DNA of 18,888 nt from Copromyces sp. CBS 386.78 (lineage: Eukaryota; Ascomycota; Sordariomycetes; Sordariales; Sordariaceae). Below are positions 8,383-16,589 of this stretch, one piece after another. Within the stretch, counting starts at the first letter, position 1. Each line of letters starts with the position of its first letter. Below the pieces are notes generated by a model. The model had not been told where the DNA came from and did not search any database. It worked only from the letters and a program-made list of their open reading frames with translations. Location of the stretch: assembly GCA_030685235.1 (NCBI GenBank), contig MU839324.1:1-18888 (forward strand), in the 5' to 3' direction. The position numbers were made by a program, and so were the translations under genes.

Positions 8383-8620
8383 GTCTGATAAACGGACGAG
8401 TGAAGTTCTTGGTGTGGTAATGGAATGAAGGAGTGGATGTTGATGTTTTGTGGATGAAGGGGAGGAAAAGTCCCAAATCTTGGAGAAGTCGAAGGCAAGG
8501 TATTCAGATCTTCTGATCAACAGACGAGCGAGGTTGGATGTTTTGTGATAGCACGGAGGTGTTGATGTTGACGGTCTAGGTTGTGGATGAAGAGGTAGAA
8601 AGGCCCGAAACCTTGAAGAA
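8383..8620. repeat. diverged tandem duplication, units of about 105-110 nt
   Basis: Copy 1 (8383-8487) and copy 2 (8511-8620) align in order over three blocks. The outer blocks match at 20 of 25 positions (from 8383 and 8511) and 32 of 40 positions (from 8448 and 8581), with a shared gttgatgt core between them. Spacing differs by about 5 nt between ends, showing small indels. Most mismatches are transitions. The repeat is well below the length normally needed for RIP, so ordinary drift is sufficient. Confidence 0.7.
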
Positions 8621-9680
8621 TTCATGGGGCCCGTATATAAGCCCTACTCAGTCAAGTGCATGTTCCTGTTCTGTTCTCGGGGATGCTCCTTTCTTGAAAC
8701 GTTCTTCTACTAACTTTGGAGTTTTGGCGATGCCCAGTTTGGACCCGTCATGTCCGCAGCTTACACCGGGCTTGATCAAGTTTTGTGCTTGTAGATGCGC
8801 ATATTATGCAGGATGTATGTAGGTGGTACAGGTGAATGCAACGGACTTGGTGCGCCTACCTTTATATGCCTTCACCACCTCTGAGGCTGGATCTAAAGAC
8901 ACGTACAAAACCCGACTCGCCAACATGCCACACGCGGAACTTGGGAAGGTGCAATGTGCGGATAAGAAAGAGGGGTATTTATACCTAGTTTCCGGGGGTT
9001 TCTCCTCTTCTAGTTTCTTCCTAATCAACCATCACCTTGCCCAAAGATCCAGTCATCCACCACAGCGAGTTGCAAACTCTTTGCTTCACTTAACCCGTAC
9101 CATCGACGCAGCTCGGTGTTGTTTGTTGGTAGAAGCCCCCTTGCTTGACACGTGACTCACTTGACCAGAACCTTTTCATGACCTAGGTAGACTGGAATTC
9201 CCAAAGCCACTCAACTTCCAGCCAAAGTGTGATGGTTCCCCAGCTCCACGTGATCTATAATGCGAGACCTACGGACATACGTTTTTACATATCAAGTGTA
9301 ATCGAGAAAAGGCTTGTTTGTTTGTGTTCAATTTATCACGGGCCTGTCTGTCGGTGACGGTCCCGCCATCGAGTAAGGTAACCAAGACAACCAAGTGGCC
9401 AATATAAAGCTGCCCTGCTGCCCTGGTGCGTGCATTAAAAGGGGTCATTGAAGCTCTGGAATCGCCACACGCCCTGCATCGCCTGGCGTCTAGAATAGGA
9501 AATCCAAGTCCGAGTAGGTACCTTACGGAGCCGAAAGAGCACTCATTGTTGTTGAAGTTCAGTTGCATCCCGTCCAGTCCGCCGGGATGGTAAAAGAGAT
9601 ACTCACACAAGGCGAACAGAATCACTTAATATGTTGCAGGTTGTCCCGTGTCCGAGGAGAGGAAGAAGAAGAAGAGAACA

Positions 9681-9710
9681 GGCACGGCACGGCACGGCAC
9701 GGCACGGCAC
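9681..9710. repeat. (GGCAC)6 pentanucleotide microsatellite
   Basis: Six perfect copies of GGCAC. Confidence 0.95.
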
Positions 9711-9979
9711 TGCAGTCTGGAACTTGGAAGAAAGGCAGGCGGCTTTGGCACGGTGGTGACAATACTAGGATTCGACCATAGGACTCGAACGAACAATTTT
9801 ACTTTGCTTTGTTTTGCTTTGTTGTGCTATGTAACGCCTTCAGTTCCTGGTTTCCCTCTGTTGTCTAGTATACATACAAGTGTGCATTGTGTCCAGTCCA
9901 GTCCAGTCGGACCTTGGGCGGTGCGTCATGAACCTAACACATCCATCCATCCATCCATTGTCAATGACGACCACCCTTC

Positions 9980-10007
9980 TTTTTTTTTTTTTTTTTTTTT
10001 TTTTTTT
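9980..10007. repeat. poly-T run, 28 nt
   Basis: An uninterrupted run of 28 T, preceded by a short CATC/CCAT tract (about 9940-9959) and a GTCCA run (9891-9909). It is likely to be length-variable and error-prone in assembly. Confidence 0.9.
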
Positions 10008-10866
10008 GTAAATCATCCACTGCACTCCGCTGAACCAAAGCCAAGCAAGCAAACTTCAAGATCATCCATCATTTTGCTCTTTGCAAAAAGTGAAGAACAT
10101 TTTAGGTTTCATGTAAAACGTATGTAAGGTATGCAAATGAGGCATGAAAAAGCTCCAAGAAACAAGAAAAAAAAGAAGAAGAAGAAAGGCGACATGTGAC
10201 ATGTCGTTGATGGCTAGATTTGGTTTGTCTAACCTCATCAAGTATTGGTATCCGCTTGGTAGAAGATCCAGGTTTTCTCTTGACCATGATTAGCATCATG
10301 ATCATAAAGACATGAGCGACGAATGGCATAGGTACATGCAAAATATCGCAATGAGGTCTCTCCATGTTATCCAAGGACAACAACAAAAGTCTGCGGTCCG
10401 TTCGTTCGTTCGTTGCTCCGGGTCTCATTATATCAGGCAGCCTGGCGGAGAATGTGGACGCAACGCAACAGTCAAGCCTATTGGTAGATGGCATCATGAG
10501 GTTACCCAACCCATTTTGATGGACCGTTTCTCTTGCAGTGAGCCAACCACTGCAAGATACATCTGCATTTGATCGCTTGCCAGAGGGTTCTTCTTTAGTA
10601 CGTAGGCAGCTTTGTGCATCAGACAGAGGTGTGCATGCTAGATGCCATCAAGAGAAGAAAGGCCGATGATGGATGATGGGTATGAACCAAGGCCGAAGCG
10701 GTTGCCACACGCTTGTAAAAAGAGCCATCATGTCGTGAAACGTGCCATAGGGAGTCGGCCACCCGAGATAGAGTCGTAATCGTACAATCATTGAACACAA
10801 CTGGACTTCGTTCTTGTTCCAGTTATACGCTGAGATGCCGAAAAAAAAGGTAAGCGCTTCTCACTT

Positions 10867-10888
10867 TTCCATGCCATATAGCATGGAA
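10867..10888 (-). repeat. 8-bp perfect hairpin in the probable 3' UTR of the KH gene
   Basis: ttccatgc (10867-10874) and gcatggaa (10881-10888) are exact reverse complements around a 6-nt loop (catata). It lies 164-185 nt past the KH stop codon, so if the 3' UTR reaches this far the mRNA would carry the stem-loop. Confidence 0.6.
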
Positions 10889-11051
10889 TATGATGGTCGT
10901 CATGATCGAGACATCAACGCGCAGCATGGTCAACGAGACAAGCAGCAGCAAGCAGCAGCAGTAGCGGCAATGTCAAAACGTGCCAGGAGACATGGGCGAG
11001 AATCTATGGCATGGCATGCGCATCATAAGTCCGGCATCATCATGGCGAAGT

Positions 11052-12992
11052 TTACGATGTGCCAGGGGCCTGGCTGGCAGCACCTTGACCTTGGGCAGCG
11101 GCAAGCTGGGACTGCCACCACAAAGCAACATAGTTTTCATAACCGCCGTCTGTTCAGAGTTAGTACGTGTCCAGGAATGTCAAGGAAGAATGGAGGGCAC
11201 ATACACATGGCATAGGGGTCACCTTGCGCACCGGCTCCAGCAGGAGCCGCGGCGTTACCTGCTGGCATGGTTTGTTGGGGAACACTGTTGTTGTTAGAAG
11301 GCTGACCATAGTTGGGGTTATCATAATCGCGATGCTGGCCGCGACGAGGAGGGGCACCGCCCGAGCTCTTTTGCTTCTGTCATTCCGTGTTAGTAACTTG
11401 ATACAAATGAACAAAGTGGGATTATACGTACAGCCGCATCGACCTTGTCCTCAATGGCACGCTTAGCACGGTTAATGGCCTCACGGGTGCCAACCAAGCC
11501 AATCTCGCGCTCAGTCTCACCAGGTCCATTTGACTGCGAAACGTTGATCTTGCAGCCGGTGGTGTTCTGCATCTCACGAATAGTCTCGCCGCCTTTGCCG
11601 ATGATCATACCGACGGCCTCAGAGGGGACGAAGATGGAATCGTTCTGCTTGTCGTACCCACCGCCGCCGCCGCCGCCTCCGCCACCCATGTTGTCGTTGC
11701 GGGGAGGACGGTTGCCGCCAGGGTTGTTTCCGTTACGGCTATCGCTATCGACGATTTCAAGAATCAACTCCTTGGCCATCTTGGCTGCGGCGGGGGTACC
11801 AATAAGGTTCACAGGACGAAGGCCGTTGACGCTCTTGTTCTCTCCAACAATGTTGATGTGGCAACCGCTGCGCTCCTGCAGGTCGCGGATGGTCTCTCCA
11901 CCACGACCGATGATAAGACCGACAGTCCTGTCAGGAACCATAATCTGGAGACTGTCCTCACCCTCCTTGAGAGGAGGCGGGGCGGCAGAGCCACCACGGC
12001 CCGTGTCGCGGGGAGCAGGCCTGTCAGCCGGGGCGCTTCCCCTCATTCCACTGTCGCGAATGATGCGATTGATCATTTCCTTGGCCTCCTCACGCTGAGC
12101 ACGGGGCCCGGTGATCTTGCAGGGACGGAATTGCTCAGTGGGGCTCGAGGGGGGAACAAACTGAACTCTGCAGCGGCTCTCGCCTTCAACGCGACGGAGG
12201 TTCTCGCCTTGACGACCGATGATAAGGCCAACCAGGCTAGACTCGATCGTGATGGTTTCGGTATCTGCCTCCTTGCCTCTAAGCGGTGAGCGGTCGCGGC
12301 TACCACCATGACCTCCACGGGGGGAGAAACCTTGGCGTCCGCGGCCAGGAGAGAAGGAACGTTCACGTCCGTAGTCACGCGACTGACCACCGTGGTGGCC
12401 GTGATCACCGCCTCTTCTCTCATCGCGGTAGGGGTTGACATTGTCGCGGTACGATTCGCGGCCGCCGCGGGGGCTCCTGGAGCGGGCGCGCTGGTAAGGG
12501 CGGTTGTCGGGAGCACGCGAATCGTGGGGGCGCGAGTCGTGAGGAGGGTAGGGTCTGGAAGATTGTTCGTAGGGAACGAGACCGTTCTCGGCGGCCATAG
12601 CTCTGGCCTTGGCGACGGCATCCTGAATGTCGACAGTGCCAGAATTAACGGGGCGCACCGCGCTCAGATCGATGCCTCCACTCGCGGCAGGCGGGGGATA
12701 GTATCCGGGAGCCTGCTGGTATTGGGGCTGTTGAGGCGGATAGGCAGGCGGTTGCTGGGGAGGATGGACGTAGCCAGCCGGCGGCATGGGAGGCTGGGCC
12801 GGAGCTGGGAGGCCAGGTTGGCTCTGGGTAGGGGTCGAGGTGGCAGGACGCTGAGTCGCATCTGAGAATACGGTCAGTACGATGTGAATCGCGCGCGCGG
12901 CATAGGGCTATGAAAATGGGGGGAAGAGAGCGGGGACACATACTAAGAAGCTGCAGTATCGAGTTGATATCGGGCTGCTGAGGGGCCGCCAT
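11052..12992 (-). CDS. triple KH-domain RNA-binding protein, FUBP/KSRP-like (582 aa, 4 exons)
   Basis: Proposed CDS: complement of 11052-11149, 11205-11376, 11432-12861 and 12944-12992 (1749 nt). All three introns have GT-AG ends and a branch site, and joining keeps the frame. The start at 12992 has context caaaATGGC. KH1 spans about 217-287 (GRQG 232-235), KH2 319-389 (GRGG 335-338) and KH3 423-493 (GKGG 438-441); each has the intact GxxG loop that grips single-stranded RNA or DNA. The N-terminus is Pro/Gln-rich (about 30-75), followed by an RS/RGG-rich stretch (about 122-212) with RSRSPRGG. A run of about ten glycines (409-418) links KH2 and KH3. The C-terminus ends with DPYAMYGGYENYVALWW (Tyr551 at the last splice joint), resembling the Tyr-rich tails of FUBP-type proteins. 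Expected role: binding single-stranded U-rich RNA or DNA in nucleus or cytoplasm to control mRNA fate; the targets are unknown. It has a long ATG-free leader. Confidence 0.9.
11150..11204 (-). other. KH gene intron 3 (55 nt)
   Basis: Donor GTATGT, perfect TACTAAC branch site (11165-11159), acceptor CAG. Removal joins a T to AC as codon TAC and opens the conserved Tyr-rich C-terminus. Confidence 0.85.
11377..11431 (-). other. KH gene intron 2 (55 nt)
   Basis: Donor GTACGT, perfect TACTAAC branch site (11395-11389), acceptor CAG. It lies between codons, directly after the end of KH3. Without removal the frame stops within about 15 codons. Confidence 0.9.
12862..12943 (-). other. KH gene intron 1 (82 nt)
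   Basis: Donor GTATGT, branch TACTGAC with CTGAC at 12877-12873, acceptor CAG. It splits a codon after the first base and joins MAAPQQPDINSILQLL to the Pro-rich N-terminus. Confidence 0.85.
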
Positions 12993-13876
12993 TTTGATTG
13001 CGATTTTGGTCGCTGTTGGGGCGACGTGCTTGGTGATACTGGTGGTGATGTTGGCGATGATGACGCGGGTCAAGCAAGACAAGCGGTGAAAATACTCTAC
13101 TGCTACCTAGTCGGAAAGCAAGCGCGCAACAAAGAATGTCAAGCGACAGGTGGAAAAGATTGTTGAATGGATGAGGGCGACGGCGGGGGAAGAGAGGATG
13201 CGACTGGAGAGAAAGCGGCTGCCTGTCAAAAAAATTGGACCTGATCAAAAACTCCAAGTCGGTCGGTCTCAGGAATGGCGGTAGGTGGTTGCGAAAAAAA
13301 TAATAGCGGGGACTGTGTGAAAAATAAGCGGCAGGCGGAGAGACCTTGGTAGACCGCCCAGTGAAGAGGCGGGGTGGAAGAGTTGGTGCGCTGTGTTTTG
13401 CCCGTGGCACTGACGAACAGTGGAGTGGTGGCAGGGTGCGCGCTAGGATGGCAGTTTTTAGGGTCGGAGCAGGGGTCTTGTGCCTGAGATTTCAGTGGAC
13501 TCCAGCTGTTTTAGTTGCAATGTTCAACGGCCCGGCAGGCAGGCAGGCAGTCGGCGATGATGACGATGACGATACCTTTGATTAAGGTCGATTTGTTGAC
13601 GGTCAACGAAGCGATTAATCACCCAGGTGTTCGACACAACGATACAGTGCAGTCAGAGCGATCACCGAACGTATACGTCACGTTGTAGAGGTAGGTAGAT
13701 AGGTCTTTGCTGAGTGTATGTAGCTGAAGGTGAGCAGCTGATGAAGCTGAGGTCAGCCCAATGACCTGACGTCTGACAGTCAAACAACGGTCACAGAGAT
13801 CAGAGCAGGCGGAGCAGAAGATCAGATGACCAGTCCAACAGAAGAGGTCGCGCGTTATCAGGTTGGCTCAATTGTT
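12993..13876 (-). promoter_or_regulatory. long ATG-free leader/promoter of the KH gene
   Basis: Across 884 nt upstream of the start codon no ATG occurs on the gene's strand, while the other strand has about seventeen. This asymmetry suggests that most of the stretch is transcribed leader kept free of upstream starts. The 5' end and any leader intron cannot be fixed from sequence. A GGCA run at about 13533-13550 is a minor repeat. Confidence 0.5.
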
Positions 13877-15923
13877 CATACGATGAAGTATTCTTTCTAG
13901 CGGCGCTCAGGAGGTTGAAGGAAGCAGAGAAAGAGGGGGAGAATGGTGGAGGGTTGGTTGTTAGGGGACAGATTGATGGTTGTTGCGTGGAAGAAGTTGG
14001 AGTCAAATGACAAAGGCCCTTTGAGCTCTGACCACCAAACGATGGATGGCGTGGCCTTTCTGGTGCCTGCCCTGGAAAGCGGGCAGGAATTGCCGGCCGG
14101 AATAGCTCCACCTGGCCGCCAGGTGCACAACACCTGTACCTGCGTCCTGCATTATACTGCAATAACTGCCGGCATCTTTGCCACTGGCGCAGCATGTTCC
14201 CACGGTCACCATCTCAGAAAGCCGTGTCGCTGCACGTGATGCCCTCAGTCCTCAACGTCACCTCTGGCACTCTCAACACTCGCGCGATTTGATTCCAATC
14301 TGGTCTCCAACAGACTGCGGCTGTATTCATGGATGATCTTCAACATCACACTCATTAACTCTCTATTTGTCTGTCCCTTCCAACCGAAGGATCCCCAGCT
14401 TCAGATCACGGCTCATAAATGGCCTCGGATCCCTTCCACGGGTATACGAAAAAAAGAGACAGCTCTGAATGGAGACTCCAAACATGCTGGAAGCGGAAAA
14501 CACTCACCAAATCCCCTTCAGGTACTTGACAGGGAACAGCTACCATTCTTGGGGCTGATGTTACACGGTTGTATTCCTACTCTTTGCACAAACTATGCAC
14601 TTGCCTGTTGACTGATCGAACACAGCCCCAAATCATTCATGAACGAACAAGAGTCAGCCGGTCGCTTCTACTCAAGTCTGCTAATAGCATCATCTCTCCA
14701 GATTCACTCATCACCAAACGGCAGCTGGGGAATTGCAAGATCGCACAAGTGGATAACACTCATCTACATGTAACCCTATGCATCCGGATGCAAGATCAAG
14801 CAGACGACAAGGTTCCCTGTCTTGTCTCACCCCGCTCACCTCTCGACCGTATCACAATCTACCTGTGTGCCAAGGTTCCGGTCATCATCACGGCCGGTCA
14901 CCGTGGACAGACCAGGGGACATGGAGGGACGAGTTCCAGTAAACAGCAACAGGAGGAAATTGGATTTTGCCCGAGGTCCTAGAAGCTTTTCCAGCTCACT
15001 CATGACGGCCGACGAGACACTTCACGATTCCGACGAAATTGGCTTGGATGGTGTTATATATCACGCGGCTGTCCTTCATCTCCAGCCACGGCGCCACCAC
15101 ATCTGCATCTGTCAACGACATGTCGTGCTTGACAAGCTACGGAACCGGAGAAAACTGCCAATCCCTCGATCGAATCTGACTCCTCCCTGACCACGCACAA
15201 CCTTTCCCCTTTGCGGCCGTTTCGTCGAACCACACGTATGCAGGCACCCATGCCAGGGCCCGTCATCCATGCCATGCCCGACTTGACCGCTTGCCAAGAA
15301 CACAACGTCCCAGCGGACAATGACTTGATTGTTCTCTCTTCACAATTCTTCAGGGGTAAACGAACTTTATGTGGACAGCAAGGTACTGTGCATTGTGATG
15401 TTCGGTCGTGCCAAGAACCCAAAATACACTCCCCAATCTTGATGCAACTGGCAGGGCGGACTGACGACCCGAATACCCTTGTTCGCAACGTCTCTCGGTG
15501 TACGATCCTAGAGAAACGTTTCATATGTTTGTGGCGACGAGACAACAACTCGCGACTGACTGTCTGGCGTCTGGGGCTCAGAGATGCCGAGACAAGAAGG
15601 CATGGAAATAACAAGAGAAGCAGAAAATGACCTACTGAGGTTCGTATCAAGCTTGGTGCGACCATCCATGCAGGCACAATCCTTTACGACAACAGAGCTG
15701 AGGGATACAGCACTGTTCGCGAGTTCACTGCATTCGGAGCATCTACGGATCCCGGCTGCGGATGCTGCTGCTTTCCTCGCAAACACCTAACTGAGCAAGG
15801 TCTCGAGAACACGGTGTTGCAGTGCTTTCTGATATCCGAGACAGAAGAAGGATTCCTGTGATGGGTCGTTCCGGACTGGAGCTGTCCGTTCTCACCTTGC
15901 CTAGGTAGTAGGGTACCAACATG
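13877..15923. other. gene-free divergent intergenic core
   Basis: This region lies between the leaders of the KH gene (leftwards) and the protease gene (rightwards). I find no domain-bearing frame or paired splice signals. It contains a 7-bp perfect hairpin with a 3-nt loop at 14109-14125 (cacctgg, ccg, ccaggtg). Open frames such as the one at 15054-15677 (-) start with a hydrophobic segment but show no further pattern. Confidence 0.5.
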
Positions 15924-16589
15924 TTTCTAATCAAGACATACCAACGTTCTGCGGGTCATTCTTCTCCTGAACGCACTCGAGAAGAACATCACATCACATC
16001 ACCAGCATCATCATCGTCGTCGTGATTTGTGGCTTGAGCTATATCTCCGTCCGTGTATTAGCACCTATCCTTTTCTCTCCTCTCTCTTGTCGTCATCATC
16101 ATCACCTCTAGAAACACTTTACAAACTTTTGCTGTTTGTTTACCCGTCCAGCTCCGCCGAGTGTGTTGCAGTTACACAGTCCTTCATTTGGAAGTGGAAA
16201 GCTGAGGTGACTGAGCTACTCAAACTTTCACGGCACCCTGCTTCTCAACGTCCTGTTCCGCTCTTGTTCACAGTTGCACCACCGAGGGCCAAGGGGGCCA
16301 AGGACTGGACACGACCGCGGGCAGGGCACCACTGCAGACGTCAAACATATCACCAGCCGATCTTTCGTTCTTTTTCCCGCCCCAGAAAACCAAATCCGAC
16401 CTGCTCCATATCTTTGTGGTTGCCCCAGGATAACATCCACTCGGTTTTCTTCTTCTCTCTCCTCTCTTTCTAACCCAACTGGCACAGTCCCTCCTTTCTC
16501 ACCTCTTTGCCAAGTCCAGTTGCCTCACTCACTCTTTTCCCATATTCTGTCCGGTCTCCCTCTGTCTCCCTGGACAGCAAGCCGGCAAC
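15924..16589 (+). promoter_or_regulatory. ATG-free, pyrimidine-rich leader/promoter of the aspartic protease gene
   Basis: No ATG occurs on the plus strand from 15924 to the start codon at 16590 (666 nt), while the complementary strand has about thirteen. The last 150 nt (about 16430-16580) are strongly CT-rich, a usual feature near fungal transcription starts. Both observations support 16590 as the first start and suggest a leader of several hundred bases. Confidence 0.5.

Larger units (their letters stand above)
8172..11051. other. gene-free region between the acidic gene and the KH gene
   Basis: No frame in this 2.9-kb stretch shows a domain or paired splice signals. It holds a diverged tandem duplication (8383-8620), the pentanucleotide repeat at 9681-9710, a 28-T run (9980-10007) and two short perfect hairpins (10190-10206 and 10867-10888). 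The right-hand end, up to a few hundred bases from 11051 leftwards, is the expected 3' UTR of the minus-strand KH gene. TATA-like sequence (gtatataag, about 8632) is present without a gene to which it can be assigned. Confidence 0.5.

Noticed and set aside
9760..9800. Possible tRNA B-box (gttcgagtcc and a gtcgaatcc on the minus strand)
   Set aside because: The flanking bases do not form a T-arm stem, and no anticodon or acceptor stem could be laid out.
1135..10007. Poly-T runs as tails of retroposed elements
   Set aside because: No target-site duplications or element body were seen next to either run; slippage is enough to explain them.
11445..12098. Plus-strand frame of 217 codons over the KH gene
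   Set aside because: Antisense shadow; no domain, while the minus strand holds three intact KH domains.
15054..15677. Minus-strand frame of 207 codons with a hydrophobic start resembling a signal peptide
   Set aside because: No domain or repeat pattern after the hydrophobic stretch; overlapping plus frames are equally open. It may be a chance frame.
16027..16473. Plus-strand frame of 148 codons before the protease
   Set aside because: It contains no ATG start and has no domain; it is better explained as leader sequence.
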